A stretch of DNA of 64,000 bases from Litomosoides sigmodontis (GCA_963070105.1 OY718807.1:6777483-6841482); one strand, 5' to 3'; shown: positions 41,201 through 56,532, counted from the first letter of the stretch. Numbers and translations: made by a program. Notes: generated by a model not told the origin, from the letters alone.

Positions 41201-44200
41201 TCCGACAAAGTCAATTGGACAATGACAGTCGTATTTGCCCTCTGCCGATGTGCAGTTCCCACCATTCAAACATGGTGATAATTTACATAAATCTATTTCT
41301 TTATCACAAAATTCTCCATCATATCCTGGCAAACATGCGCAGCTGCAACAATTAACTTATTCAAAAAAAGCCATTCAACTACTGAAACAATAATGTCAAA
41401 AGAATCAGTTAAATATTTTCCTCTCTTTTGTTGTTACAAAATTAGTGCTGGTAATTGCAAAAGCATTTAACAAATCGAATCTTAAAGAACCCACTACAAT
41501 AATTAAGTAAAGAATTAACATTCACCTGTATTCATTAATACCATCAACGCATGTGCCAAATTTACAAGAATGATTTCTGCATCTGTCAATTTTTGTCTGC
41601 AAAATTAAATAATTAATGTCAGAAGCTCCATGAACAAGTATCTTTTTTTTCTATAAAAAAAGGAATTAGTGGAAGGAAAACAGAAATCGTAGACTAGAAA
41701 TTAAAGTAGCAAAATGTGAAGAGACGAATAAATCATCATGAATTGAAAATACTGAACCTCACAAAAAATCCCGGTAAAGCCAGGCCTACACTCGCAAACT
41801 CTCTTATTCCACAAATCACGACAGACTGCTCCATTCTTGCACGGATTGATTGAATTACAAAGATCGTCTGCATGACAACGATTATCGATGATATTTCGAC
41901 GCTTTATTAGCTTAAAATGTGCTGTATTTTCCAATAAACCACCAGCCTGGCTGTCAGCAAGAAATGAAATCGGTGGAGCCATTCCAATTTGTATCTTTTC
42001 CAGGCAACCCTAAAGCACCACTAATTGTTCCGCTTTTCGTCAATGATTAATAACAAAAGAAATGATTAATTCAACAAGCAATTAATTAATGTCAACAGTC
42101 ATCAGACATAAATAATGAAAAAACCTTCGTAACGGATAAGGATAAAACAGAATTAAACATAATAAAAAAGAAAAGTTATACTTAAAAAAAATTCACTTAC
42201 ATCGAACGATGGCATTTCTTCGCCTTTTTTTCCGATTCTTAAAGTTAAATTATCAGTGAAATCAAACGCATCGATCGGTATGATCAATGATGGATTTTTC
42301 GTACTGAGCTTGCCATCGATTAATAGACCATTTTGGCTTATATTGATAGTATGCTTTGTACCATCATTTACTGTTGCATTCGTAAAACTTTGCTTTTTCA
42401 TATAACCATTTATCAGTGAGTCGTAGATAAGTAAGTTATCATTTAGCAAAACAGACAGATAGGAAGTTGAAGTGTTCTGAAGGAAAAAAAAAAGCAATAA
42501 TCTGTGGATTATAAGTGATCGGATAACGTGAGCAAAAAGCCACATTAAAAAAAGTTTCGTCATATTTGCAAAAATTCAATACCTCAAACTCGCTGCATTA
42601 TGGGACAAATCATCACAAATTAAAATGAAGCTTACTAAATGAATAATTTGGCCTGATAACGAACGAGTTCGCAGCACGAAGCTAATCTGCAACGACTTCG
42701 AAATATCCTTTATAGCACCACCGTTTACCAATTTGAATGTTGCAGAGGATGTTGGCACAAATGTTGCTGGCGAACTACCTATCAACAGTAATGCCATATT
42801 TTTACTGAAAAAAAAGAATTGGAAATTATTAATATGAAATGATCGACACACTTACAAACATAACCACCGTTGTAATTAGTACATGTTGCATTTGCGTTAC
42901 AAGACGAGAGGGCACAATGATCGTGTTCATTGCAACGTTTTCCAATCCATGAAAATTCACATGAGCATTCAAAATCGTTAAATGTATTTGAGCATTTGCC
43001 ATTCACGCACGGCTTCAAAATACCGCAAATGTCATCTGACACTGTTCCCTACGAAAATGACAAAACAAAAAATTATTCTGGTTATCTTTCAAAAAAAAGT
43101 TTGAAATCAGTATGTGAAAAAAAAAATGAAACATTCACGAAATAACGATAATTGCAAATCTCACTAAAAAATCGAAAGGCTTTTCCTTTCAACATTCAAT
43201 TAATTTAACATCACTAATTAACATGAATTAAAATGAAGAAATCATCTTTACTGATTAATTAAAATTTACTCAATTTCATTAAACATATGAGAGAAAAAGA
43301 AGAGTTTTCATTTACTTTCATGCAATTTATAAATGTAGAAAAAAGAACCCGTAAAATATTATGTTCTTTGATCGGAATACCAAACTGTTGTATTTCAATA
43401 TCGGTTGGTAGTGTTGTAAGAGGAACCAAATGGTTGTTAATACGTAAATCTTGCAGAGTCCCTTTGAAGTAGTCGTTACTTGAAAATGCCTTGACTGATA
43501 AATTTTCATTGCTACCCAAAATTAATGTGTCGGCTAGTAACGGATGATAAAAACGATTTTCAACGTTGAATTTTGTTTCTGCCATATTATCAATCATGAC
43601 CTGATAGAAGAAACGTCAGCAGTCTGTGAATTGTCTGATCTTATCTTCACAGTTAATAATTATGACTTCGACATTGAACTTTTACAGAGTGAAATGATCG
43701 AACTCATTCTAACCTTCCACGCAGTTTTATTCAAAAGAAAAGCGTGAAAAGTAATACGTGTAATCTTTTAACGAAACGTAAGGAATAAAAGTTAAAGCTT
43801 ACAGTGAAATTATTCCGATCTCTGAGTAATCTTACTCGATGCACTTTATTATCATCGATTTTATCTGATATGCTTCTCAGAAATACTTTTTTACCTCCCA
43901 AACGTGTTCGCGTATTTAAGGAACCATTGAGAATTTCCAACGATACGAAAGTTCCAACATCATCATCATCCTTAACAGAAAATGTTTTAGAAATTTCTTC
44001 ACTCCTATATTATACTTCAAATTATCTGAACCTATAATACCTATCACTCTGTAAAAATGAGCAATCGTCGTTCCTTTCTTCCCTAAAACACTAGCTAAAG
44101 CATTTAAATATATTAAATAAAACGATTTAAAACGTATATCCTGAATATTAGGTAATGGAAATGTTACCTTTTCACCGAGATACAACAATGTTCCATTAGG

Positions 44201-47200
44201 CTTATTGGTCCTCACCAATAAATCAATGTTGGTATTTAATTTAATGTCTTGAAAATTTTGCTCAGCGTCAATTTCCAATCGTGATTTTAAATTATCATAG
44301 CCGAATGTTACTTCATCCGTTTGTTGTGTGCAATACGGTGGTAGGAACGGTTTTTTACATTCACAACGAAATTCATCCCATTGATCGGTGCAAATGCCAT
44401 TATTTTGGCATGGATTAGGAGAGCATAATTTGGAACGTTGACATCCTTTAATCACTCCAAATACATTACTGTAATGACGCAAATTATATTTGGAAAATTC
44501 AACTTTTAATCCAATCATCTGTTGAAACAAATTAAAAATCAGCTAACAACGATTTTTTACATAATTTAAGCTTTAAACACTGTTTTATATTTTAATCTCA
44601 TTGATTTATCAATTCAATAGCTTAAAAAGAAAAGAAAACCGATCGTCATATTTCTTAACGTTTATAATACTTACGCCGATTTTAATACATCAATGAATTC
44701 TTCATTGATGAACAGATCACGAATGCAACCTCTGAAACCATCTCCTCGGCCTTTACCTATTCGTGTCCAAAAAATTCCCATATTTTTTCGCTCTTTCATT
44801 TTCACACGCGATAAAACAAAATCTCCTTCTCGTATTTCCAATAAAACAATCTATGAATGAAATTGTGAAACAAAAAATTGTAATACTCGAAATTCTGCAA
44901 TCGTCAATTACTGGAACATGATAATTAATTTCAAGAAGTTGTTCACTCTCTCAGATGGATCGATGGTAACATTTGAGAAATGACTAATACGATAGATGCC
45001 TTACATCACAGAACTGATGGATTAGTGAATTAAATGTCGTAAGCTTTTCAAGTACCAAATGACTGAATAATTTTACAATTAAAATTAATTAAGATTGCAA
45101 GTGTAATTTCAAACCTTATTAGTATTACTGAACAATACAGTATACCAGTGATCGTCATTTACAGCAAATGGTAGTAATTTTCGATAAACAAAACCAGCAA
45201 AGTTACCATATAAATAACCGTCTTGTATATGTAAAGCGAATTGCATTTGACTTAAAATATCTTCTGCTAGTAAGATATGCGTGTCATCCACAGTTGTTCG
45301 AAATGTAACCTTTAAGGAATAATCAGAGTGCGGTGACCTGAAAAGGAAACTACTCTTTTAAGCTTTTTATCAATTTTTCATTGCTCAATTTCAAGTATGC
45401 ACTGCATTTCACACACGGGTTGATTGTGTGATTACAAAGAGATCAAGAGATTTCTTCATATGAAAAAAGAAGGATTTCATTTAGATTAAGCATTGATAAA
45501 TTGAGGCATACCCAATAACATTATTTGATGATTGATGGAGAAAGAATGACGTATTATGAAATGTTACAGCAGTATTCGTGGTGCAGTCGATTCCAGTTAG
45601 ACCAGGTGCGCATCCACAAAAGGTTATCGCTCCAGTACTTGTAGGCTCAGTTCGACATATCTGATGTTGGCTACACGAGAGGTCTTGACACTCCTACAAG
45701 TACATAATCAAACAGCGGACCAGACATCATCATCTCTTGTTGGGAATGAAATCCCTTTTACTGGTCACTTTTACGCAACACTATCCTATCATTGCGAACT
45801 AAGAAAGGGGTAATTCGTAAAACCTTAATTTGCTGATCACACTTTGGTCCAGTCCAAGAGGTGTCACAAACGCATACTGCGTATTCACCATTTTCAATGC
45901 ATCGAAATGAGTGCACACAATCATCACAGGTTATTTCAGCCTGAATTACGCATTTTTAAAGAGCATCTTAGATAGAGTCACTCTCAGAAAATTTAGATGC
46001 AAAAATGCTTTGATGGAAGTTGAATCTCTTACTTTGACGCAGGTAAAAGTGCCATTTCTTTGCTCACAAATTTCACCTGCGATACACTCTTGTAAGCATT
46101 CCGTACCGTGCACGGCTAGTTCACAACGTGTGCCGCTAAAGCGCTCATCACAAATGCATTTGAAGTTAGATGTGGCTGAAATTAAAGTGTTAAAAATTAC
46201 TTTCACATAAGTTATTTAATCTGATTAACGCAGTAGATATCTTTCTTGGCTTAGGTATGAAGTTTTTCGAGTTAACGTGACGAAAAGATCAACATCACAT
46301 CGAGCAAAACACAGCGCAAAAAGAAAGTTAAAATAATAATTGATCTTCTGAAACTTACTCGTAACGTCGAGAAGACATTTGCCACCATTCATGCATGGAT
46401 TTGTTTCACAGACGTCTGCAATTTCACAGAATTCGCCTAAATTTCCAACTGGACAAACACAAACTGCTAAACCATTCTTAATCACACACTGACCTGTAAT
46501 GTTCACCACAACATATACGAATACTTCACGTGATAATTTTAGCTGATCTAAACAGATGCAATTCCTTACGTGTAAAGCAGCCACCAGTAAATACGCGATT
46601 TTTGATCATACCTAACAGTTACAAACAGAGTAATAATACCTCATTATTGCTTTACTTCAAAAAAACACTAAGGAAGAGGTAAATCTAACAGAGATGGAGA
46701 GATAGACGAAGAAAGAAAGAGAGAGGAGGGGTACCTGCATTGCAACTCCTATGCAAACATGGATTCAGCATTTCTGAAGCATTCCTCTCACAATTCTTCC
46801 CTTCAAAACCACTTTTGCAGTTACAGGTAGTTCCGTTTGCAGACCATGTACACGTACCATGCACGCAGGGATTGCTAAAACTTACGTAAGCATTCCGGAT
46901 CTTCGCGTTATGTTTTAAGACGGCCTATTGAAAGTTAATACTTTATCGCTAAGTGCAATGATTACAAAAGTATGAATTGATGAAAGGCTATACCCATCAA
47001 CGGTGCACTCAAGCGTGTGTTCACAGCGTATACCTGTGGAAGCAGGTGGACATAAGCAATTACCAGTAGATTCAACGCATGTACCGCCATTTGCACAACC
47101 TTTATTTTTTACGCATGACCATGATAGCGGCTTATCACAATGTTTGCCCTGAAATTCGCTACACTTTAAAGCGACTTTCTTTCCGATTTTTTTTTCTTCC

Positions 47201-49223
47201 TTCTAAATTTTTACGAAATCTGCAACAACATCATTAAAACTGTCTCTTATCAGTACTCTTACCATAAAGCCGTCAGGACATTTGCATATTCCATTGATGC
47301 AAATTTGCTTATCGCTCTTGCAATAGCATCCTTGCTCAATTCGTTCCTGCAAAAATTTTCTCTCTAAAAATATTTCAAAAGAAAGTATCACATTAAACCT
47401 TTCTTTTTGCATTTTTCATCTTCTAATTAATTTTTTTAATGAAAATATTACATTTGTATGGGAATGAGATGGCTGAATAACACTGTTAAAAACAATGAGA
47501 ATATTCAAATGTGCAACAGTTCTCGAACTAAATCAATCAAGATGATAGATATTTCAGTAGGTTATAAATCGATAGTGGCAAATTTCTCTCTGTCAACAAG
47601 CGCTTACCTGACATCGATCGGAGGTAAAGCCAGGCTGGCAGGTACAGTGGTACGAGCCATCGGTAACGCTACAAATTCCATCATTGAAACACGGATTGGG
47701 ATCGCATGGCGTTTCCTCTTCACATAAAGCGCCTAAAAGTATCATTGAAATAAGCAGCACATAGCGCCACACTTCAATTTCGCTGTACAAGAATAAATTA
47801 AGTTGAACGGCACGTTTAAATTTTACATGTGATGGCTTGCAAAGGAAAAAGGATCGACCTCGGAAGCCATCCTTGCAGAGACAGATGAATGACCCGAAGC
47901 TATTCATGCAAATTGCATCATTTTTGCAAGGTGCGTTCATACATTCATCGATGTCGTCTGCGCACAAGGCACCCTCAAATCCGCTTGTACAACTACATTC
48001 AAACGTATCCTGCAAACTAGCCTAGTTTAATCATAATCAGGAACATCAATTTCAACTTCAATTGATCAATTTCAATTTCCCAATAAATCGACTGTATCCT
48101 TGCATGCAATGCAAGGTTTCAACTATAAATTTGCATCTCATTCACCTTTGCCGCCGCCGTGCACGTCGCATTGTGTTCACATGGATTTGGAAAGCATGGA
48201 TCATGCATACAGCGCCATTTGCCTGTCTCAATAACCACACATCTGTGAATTGTAAAATTTCACCATTTCTTGGCTTACTATTAATCCATTTCTATTATTA
48301 TTAATTGCTGCTATTATTGTCATTATTATTAAATTATTAATTGTTATCGCTGTTGTTGTTGTTGTTGCTAAACTCTTATTAGCAGTAGCAGTAGGGCGTA
48401 GACCAAAACTAGCGATGAATGCTACGCCCTGAATTTCTAAGTGAGAAAGTTTGATTAGCTAACATTTCGTTCCTAAATGAAGTTAACAGTGCGGAAGTAT
48501 ACCTTTCACCGGTTGAACAGCCTTGAACTTGGCAGTCGGTCGAGCTGATCTCGCATAATTCTCCCGAAAACCCTGCAACTTCTATTACTACTCCCTTTTT
48601 CCCTTCAAATTACAATCTATCGCTCTAAACGATTAATTTTTGAGATGACGTCAGTGGCAAATTTACTAATAAAAGGAAGCGAATTATCTAAAAGGCTACT
48701 ACTATTAACTGCCCACTTTATGAGTGCAATTGACGTTGATGTCTCATAAACGACAGGAATGAGATGAAAAGTTCGTGCGCAAATAATTTATTGAATAAAT
48801 TGCTACAAAAAAAGGGTATTGTAAGCTGTAGAAATCGTAAGGGAAAAAAGTGCTTAACCTGTCCAATTCGCTAATTAGGTGAATTAATCAGAGAAAGATT
48901 GGTAGTAATGTTATGCTTAGGGGATATGAAGGAATAAACATCTACCAATGTATGATTTGAATATGTTTTTGAAATTTGAAAGAGCGAACTATTGGCAGAG
49001 TGTCAAGTACCTTCTAAGCAATTACACCTTGACTTTCCAGTGTCGGTGAAGACACAAACACCATTGTTCTGACATTTTAGTGGACAAACTTTCTCCAATT
49101 CGCATAACAGTCCTTCGAAACCAACCGGACAAAAGCACTGGAATGTGCGCTTCTCATCGTTCACCTTACACGTTCCGCCATTTAAACAAACGTTACTTTC
49201 ACACTGTCGCAGTGCACGAAAAC
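38221..49223 (-). CDS. crb-1: Crumbs orthologue (apical polarity transmembrane protein), 5' end missing
   Basis: Thirty-one minus-strand exons join in phase and give 1714 residues to the stop: 49223-49011, 48572-48503, 48242-48146, 48009-47859, 47732-47608, 47346-47263, 47148-46994, 46874-46735, 46493-46359, 46175-46033, 45940-45824, 45693-45512, 45337-45115, 44850-44675, 44468-44168, 43970-43803, 43600-43349, 43048-42852, 42804-42636, 42476-42201, 42009-41758, 41596-41526, 41342-41183, 41087-41028, 40833-40683, 40315-40091, 39917-39690, 39353-39135, 39058-38860, 38638-38476 and 38265-38221. Order: many EGF repeats, three laminin-G domains with EGFs between them (about 45600-41890), more EGFs, then one membrane helix (GPILALLVALLIIGFALF). 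The tail has RATQGTYSP (FERM-binding motif of Crumbs) and ends SPPEERLI, the Pals1/PDZ ligand. Crumbs sets the apical domain of epithelia. The first exon starts with two leftover bases, so the signal-peptide exon lies upstream and I could not find it. The donor at 42852 is the least certain. Confidence 0.93.
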
Positions 49224-52200
49224 CTGAAATATCACTTATCACTTATCATTCTACCACTTCCGCTGATTGATAATACAGTAGCAATAATTCTTCCCAAAAT
49301 GCAACTGTAGCTTTTTACAGTTAGTCATATCATTGCCATAACAGTTCTATTGCAAAATTGTTTATTTGTTAAGAAATGAACACAATCTCAACGTTAGTAT
49401 AAATTTAAAATATTATTTTTTTCTAAATTCCACACGATATTTTGCATGATTGAATTGTCAGTGAAGAGTGACGTGAATGTTTACCTTTACAATTTATGCT
49501 TTTTCAGTGTGATTATTTCCGATCTATTTTTCATCATAGATAATTGTTCAGTGAAATGAATAATTTACACCAAATATTTTCACACAACGAGATCACTCAC
49601 ATAACCTCATTTAATTCAACGTACTCCACGTACTCTCTTATCAGTTGCGAGTAGTTGCAATGATAAGGAGCATATTAGATCGATCAAAACATCTTTGTCA
49701 GTCATGTTGAATTCATTTTTCATTTCTCGAAAGAGTGGAGAAAATTAGGAGAGAGAAGTTTAATTTGTTGAAACAGCTTCTTCATACTACCATAATAATT
49801 TAAATGGAAAGCAGTTTAACGAGCAAATTTTGCTAAAATCATTTTCATATACCATTTCTCTTTCACCGTCATTTATTTAGTAATATTGTAAATTAAATGG
49901 CAGAGTGATGTTTCTACAACGATGAAAATTTTTGGGAATTATTTACGATTGAATGGGAATGATTGTAAGAATGAAATGTTCAATGTCACTTTTTCAATTT
50001 CACATTCTGAGAGTGCGAAGTGTGTTTACTATTTGTGTGGTAAAAATTGATGGAAAAGCGAAAAAAGTTTTGAAGAGTGTTGCAAACAAACATTTTGCGA
50101 AAATATCAAAAGTGTTTTCGTGAGAAAATTTATGATAGTAAAATTTAGGAAAGATATTAATTCAAAGTGATTTTACACGTTGAATGTTCCTACTATGGCT
50201 ACGGTAAAGAAACAAAAAGGTATGAAATATGATGAAAATGAAATAATTGTAACTAATTTAGATGAACTATTCTCGGCATTGCTCAACGTTTCAGTCTTTA
50301 TTTGCTTCCTCACTCGTGCAGTTTCATTTCATTTAACAATTCACTAATCGTTAATTATTCAATTAACTAGCATAATTCAATTTCACTCCCTCAAATCCAT
50401 TATGATCCGCATGTCCATTATGTCCACTGTGCTCTATTAGTGAATAATTGATGTCTCAAAGAGGAGAGGAGAGTTCCTACACAGGTATTTCTACGTTTCT
50501 ATAATTTGAAAGAAATAAAAAATAAAATTCTCACTCGCATTAACTGCTCTTCTCTCCTTCTTCAGAAAAGACGAATTTATTTTGTGAGGAAGTCAATGAA
50601 TGGATTTATTAAATGGTCAGCTTTTTCAAGTGTTTTGCAATTCATCATTTGCAAAACAAATTAAAAGATATTCGCGGCGTTGAATGGTTAGAAGTAAACA
50701 ATCGTCAATTTGTTGACAAAACAAAGGAGAAGTGACAATGTTTAAATTTCGTGACAAAGTTAAGTATTAATTCATTCATATTCAATTCGAAATTTCCAGA
50801 AAAAAGAATGCAATAATAGTGGACAAAAGCAGCACTCTATTCTTCACAATTTATTTTGCATATTAACAAAATAACTTTGTCGAAGAGGCAAATGGACAGA
50901 GGCGAATGGCGCTCGCCAATCCTTCTCGTCGTCCCCGTCAAATGACCGATTAAACGTTTTGCACAGATAGATAATTGCTAATTTCCATATTAGTGGAACG
51001 AAGTAGCATTGTTCGACAGCATTTGCTATCGCTGTTTGAGATGTATTCTTCGGATTATCTGTTGCGCTCACATTTTAGCAATAAATGAAGAAAATGGTGA
51101 AATTTTGTGAATTCGAAGGGATGAAATTTTCTTGCATCAAATGCTTTCTGCTTTTGTTTTAATTTACAAAAGATAATTATGGCAAAAGAACTGTTTCAGT
51201 TCTTCTATTTCGCTAAAATATTAATTTATTTAAACGAACAGAGTAACATGTAAACAAATAAGGACCTTTCTTGAATTCCCAATCAAATTCACTTAGCACT
51301 TAACTTTACACTTAAATTACTCATTAATAATTACTAATGACTAATCTGATCAAATTTTGCGCATGTTTTTAATTCCTAGAAATTCCATTCGTCGTGGCAA
51401 ATTCTTATAATTAGCTCACAAAATTTTCAAGTTTTCAGATTTAAATTATTTTTTGCGCTCATAATTATTCAATTCTAATATTTTAAGTTATTAAGCTCAC
51501 TTACTGATATCTAAAGCACTGTGTTTTCTGATTTGAGATGGAAAACAATGAGATGCGGATGAGAGTGTCCGCTGAGTAAATTCTTGAGAGGTCACTTAGT
51601 ATTTGTTTACGTACATCATCATCACATCACGAACAATGCTTTATTTGCATACTGATGCAGATCGCTCAACTTTACTTTGGAAATCAGAAATTCCTTAAAA
51701 GAGTGCCGTCCCGAAATTCCAAATAAAATAAAAGAGGAAATGAAGAACAGCCCATTAGCTGCATTACTGAAATTTTCACAGTGCAAACGGGAAACACTGC
51801 GCTAAAAATTGAACAAATTCACAATAGACCACATCATTCACATTTAAAATTTCTGCTTCTTAATTATTATTTGACAGTGTTCAGGGTTTATTTAAATTTT
51901 AGTTGAAAGGAAAAGAAATCCGGTGCCAAGTTATTGCCATTTACAACATCAAATCGATACACACTCGTAGTGCAGTGGTTGTGATTATAAATTCTGCGAA
52001 TATCAGGTCATTTTGCGTGGTAATTGATGTAAAATAAAAAGTTACACATATCCTTCACACGTGCCTATTAATTTGCTAATTACATGTTCGTGCGATATTA
52101 TCAATGTAACTGAATGTTGCATTATGCCCGTTGGATGTAAAAAAATGAAACCTTACTGAATTTCATTTAAACTGAATAGCAAGGAAAATAATGAATGGTA

Positions 52201-55200
52201 ATAGGAATTAGAAGTTGCAAATTTGAAGTAAATTCTTGCAAGCAACTGAGATGTAAAAAGTATGAATTTTATTTGGCAAGATGTGCGGTGGCCTGACAAA
52301 TTAGAATGCTAATATTGTTAATCATACACCAAACAGCATTTGCGGCAAAGCTAGCTCAAAAGAAATCCAATGAGTGCATTTAAAAGGTCAAGATTGAGAT
52401 TGCCAATGTACAATTACGAAAACAGGAATGAGATTCGTAAAGGAATTTGTTAATTGAAATGAGTCACCTCTTTTTTTTTTAATTTTTCATCTCTTTTCCG
52501 ATAAATGAGACGAAGAGATTCGCTACCAGTCAAATTTAAAAATTCCACTTTGCAAGTGCAAACAGATTGATAAGATGAGTTGGCAATGATAAAAGAAAGA
52601 AAAGTCAAATCAATTTATTCCAATCTTCCCCCAAAAACCTGCCTCCTGTTCATTTTTATTGTGAAAAAAACTACAGTAAGAATTGGAAAGTGTTAAATTT
52701 GAAATAATTGTCGACAATACTGAATGTATTTAAAAGGTAACTCATTAGGTTGGTGACTGGTAATAAGTAATGGTTGAGTAACACGTGACATTATCATCGC
52801 TGTTATCGGTGACATTATCAATGAAAATGATATTGTGGAGAGACGAGGAAAAAACAGAGACAAAATGTGATCATAATCAATGCAAAATGCTTTTTTTTGC
52901 GGATAGAATTCATTAATCAGTAAGTGGCCGATGATAATGCAGACGGTCAGTTGATGAACGCTTAAAAAAATGACCGCTGGAGTGAACTGTGAGTGAAATA
53001 TTTATGTTAAAATATAACTTTAAAATATAACAGATTAGAGTTAATTGTAAATAGTTAAGAGTGTTCAACGAATGAGAACATTTTTCGATGGCAATCCACA
53101 CATCTCATTTAAAGCCTATAATTTAAATTTAGATAGAGGGAAAAATGAAACGTGCTTAAATGCACGTTTAATGAATTAAGTGGGAAATGTGCTAATTTCC
53201 AGTAATTCAACTGTTTTGAAGTTTAATTAAGTAATAAAATTTTATTATCAAAATGAGACATTTCTCGAGTCGTTGAGAGAAACCTTCAAGCTGTAAGCCT
53301 ATTTCAATCATTTTCATGTACTCGTTTACAGAATTTCTACATCTATTGTTAAATTAAAATCTGACAATTGGCGTTATTTTCCAAAACACTACTTTGGGTC
53401 CGATCATTAAAACATACGAATAAAAAAATTCGTCCTCAAAACCAGAAATAATCAGGTTAGCCCATTTCATTCGGTAGTTTCTTATCGGGTAGATCACTTT
53501 ATCTAAGTCAGACAAAGTTGTGAAAATTAAGCGATTGTGAAGAAGAAAGTAAATAATATAAAAATTTTTGAAATGTAAATTTTAAACTCAGAAGTTGAAA
53601 CTTATGATGAAAATTATCCACTAGCGATCGTTCAACAACTGCGCCCTTTTAGCAAGTTTTAAAAAAGGATTAAAATTGATAACAAACCTTGCAGAGTGGT
53701 GAATAGCAGTAGTGGAATAAGCATATATGCAAAATTTTGGTGTGACCTGCAGCGACCTTATTTTCAGTTGGTAGTGCTTCCTCTCTCTACTCGTGTGTTT
53801 GTTGCAAACCAAGGTCACATGCAGGAAAGTGAAAGGTCAAAGGTCACAAGGACACAGTTGATTCCAAGAGATTTTACGAAGCGAACAACGTTTGATTAGC
53901 GTATGTGAGTGGTAATGACTAAGCAGTGTGTGGGATGCTGGTTTAATGGATGGAGTAAGTAAGAGCTTTAAAGATAGAGGAAAAAGCTCTTAACAGTACA
54001 CCTCGCCCGACCTTTCCGTTGGTCAGACTGTCATCGGATGAATCTGTAAAAAGGTGCAGTCAAGTTTGGTACGGTAGATGAGTAGTTGGTGGAAGAGAGT
54101 GTAGGATTGAGTGGAATGAGAGCAAACAACGGACAACGGTCAAATGGATAGTTTAGCCGGCAATAAATCTGTCCAAATCAAATACTTTTTAGCGATCTGT
54201 CGCTCGTAGTTAAATGGAAATGTTAGAAATGAAGATATTAATGAGTATAATAATTACGGGAGCGGCGCTGATGGCATCAGTTGACAATAATGATTGCACC
54301 TGACATGCGCCTGCCTCTATACATATATCTTTGTCATATCCATCTCCGCCACATACCCTCACTACTACTACTACTACCGCTGCTAGTGTTGCTGAAACGG
54401 TTGCGGAAGAGATATTCCGCTGGCGATGAACGCGCATCCCTCCGACATCCTTTCCGTCGCACACCCTGAACTTCACCCTCCACCCATCCCTTCTCCGCCC
54501 GATCTCATCCCATGTACAAAGCAAAATTACAATAGTAAGTGACTAGCAGCAGCAGCGGCAGCAGCACTGTGATTAGTGATGGATGAACCGGTTCTCAAAA
54601 AAGGTAAAAAAAGAAGATATCCATCAACAGAGGGATAAAAAAAAAACCGAATTGCAATTTCTCTTTCCATCCCTTTTGCACTCACAGAGTTGCTATTCCG
54701 ATGTTACACCATCGTTCATTCCCTTCAACCCTCTCTCGCTCTTCCTCTTTCCCTCTCTCTCCTTCTCTCACTGTCTCTCCCTTTTTTTGTATTCGTTTTC
54801 AAATTATTAACGAAACTGTTCAGCGCAGTTGATTGGCAGCATTAGTTTTTCGTAATTAGTAAGAACAAAAAAAAGTAACTAAAATCAAAAATCAACTGCT
54901 TTGAATTGTTTCACTTACAGATTGACATTGTCTTCTGTTTTGCTACCACTTGCGAGTGACAAGAATGATCAAATTTCAAATTCGTCAGCATTCATAATCA
55001 TAACGCAGTGAGAACACCTTACATTGATTGATCAAGTGGTCTCTCTTGTTGAGCTCCGGTTTGAGTGCAAGTCAGTAGAGCTCAATTATTTGGTTAAATT
55101 ATACTTTCACTTCACATTTCCATATTTCATGATTGAATATCGAAAGCTTGCCGCTGAACATTCATTCGTAACAAATTTAAATAAAATTTTTTCATCTTTC

Positions 55201-56532
55201 ATCATTATTTTTCTTATTTCTAAACATTTCATTAGCATTGTCTTCTGTGGTAGGTAATAACACTGATATTGACATACTTATAATCTCTTCAATGTGATAA
55301 TAATACTAATGCATATTGTTAAATATTACAATCAATTCTCATTAGCTAATTTTATTTTCAGACTTACAATTTCTTTTTATAGACTTAAGATTTTTTTTGC
55401 AGACTATTTTAGACTTATTAAGCATTTTCTAATTAATCTAAATAGCATTGTGCTACTTGATTAATTCAAAAAGAGTTGAATTGACCCAATTGGTGTTAAA
55501 CGAATTGTTGTTTAGCTTTCTCACAATATTTCCTTCTAACCTCTCATCTCACCGACTATCTAAAATAAACAAAATGTTGCATAAATTTCACTCCTACGAG
55601 TTATGTGTATGTTTGCGCTAGCCGAAAAGATAAGACGATGATTCACTCACTTTTCGTTTTCATTCTTTTTTTGATTTTTGTTCTTCTAATCCTACTTTAG
55701 CTACTTTGTAACATCAAATACAAATGTCTCAGTTGTCATCATCCGTCTCATAAGTCGTAAACATCACAATGTACTTAATACTCATGCACGTATATATATA
55801 TACTGACAAATTATAAATCATGGAAAATTTAGAGAGATGAAAATGACATTTAATTTTACACGGTGTGAATAATTCATCACAGTTATTCCCAATTCATTTA
55901 ATACATTTCCTTAAATCTTGAATGTTGAAATAACTTCATTTTGGAATTGTAATTTGATTAGTGCATTTATTGTGATTATAATTAATAATGTATGGAATCG
56001 ACCGCACCAAACATGTGCCTTCCACATTTCCCTATAATTTTTCGTTTTTCTTTTTTTAAATCATTGAAATATGACATTTCGCATTTCAAATTTACGGAGC
56101 AAATAAGAAACTGTTGGAGGAGTAATGCGTTTTTTTCATGTGTTTTCGTAAGGAAAAGGAAAACTTGTTTTCTGCTCAATAATAATTGAACGGCCTAAAA
56201 TGTGTCAAATAGAAAAACAAATTCATTCCATTTCGATTTTCCACTTTTAAAAATAATGCCAATTTTTTTTTCATTTCCTTTCTTTTTACTGGAAAAAAAA
56301 AAACGAGAAAATGAGCTGCAACGGATGTTCGAAATTAATCGATGTGATATTTTATCCTGCCATACGCATTCTTCCTCTATCATTTTGATGAATTTTTCGA
56401 AAACAATCCTTCTAACACAGTCTACCCTATCACTTCCTATTTAAATTTCTCTTTTTCAAGTGAACGAAAAGTTAGAGGAACACTAACCTTCTGGAAAAGG
56501 CCAATCATTTGAATTCTACAACTTCATTTTGG
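49224..56532. other. Long region without a recognised gene; likely holds the Crumbs 5' exon(s) and promoter
   Basis: The Crumbs signal-peptide exon, ending in phase 1, should lie here or further right. Candidates I looked at (an ATG ORF near 49720-49640 and a GTAAGTGAG donor near 51500, both on the minus strand) do not meet the phase or signal-peptide requirement. Other open stretches (50844-51071, 54210-54524 and 54583-54810) show no family, splice context or coding bias. CT-rich tracts occur near 54730-54780. Confidence 0.4.
56506..56525 (+). repeat. 20-bp direct copy of 61596-61615
   Basis: CATTTGAATTCTACAACTTC occurs here and at 61596-61615 in the same orientation, seven bases from the inverted 97-bp copy. 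See the finding on the composite duplication. Confidence 0.75.

Noticed and set aside
44469..44530. Longer start for the Crumbs exon at the TTCAACAG acceptor
   Set aside because: The preceding exon ends in phase 2, which fits only the acceptor before 44468 (SA-NVFGVIKGC).
50844..51071. Minus-strand ORF considered as the Crumbs signal-peptide exon
   Set aside because: The hydrophobic part is internal rather than N-terminal, and no phase-1 donor follows.
54210..54524. Minus-strand 104-codon ORF with a poly-Val stretch
   Set aside because: It is driven by a triplet run with no recognisable domain, splice sites or homology.
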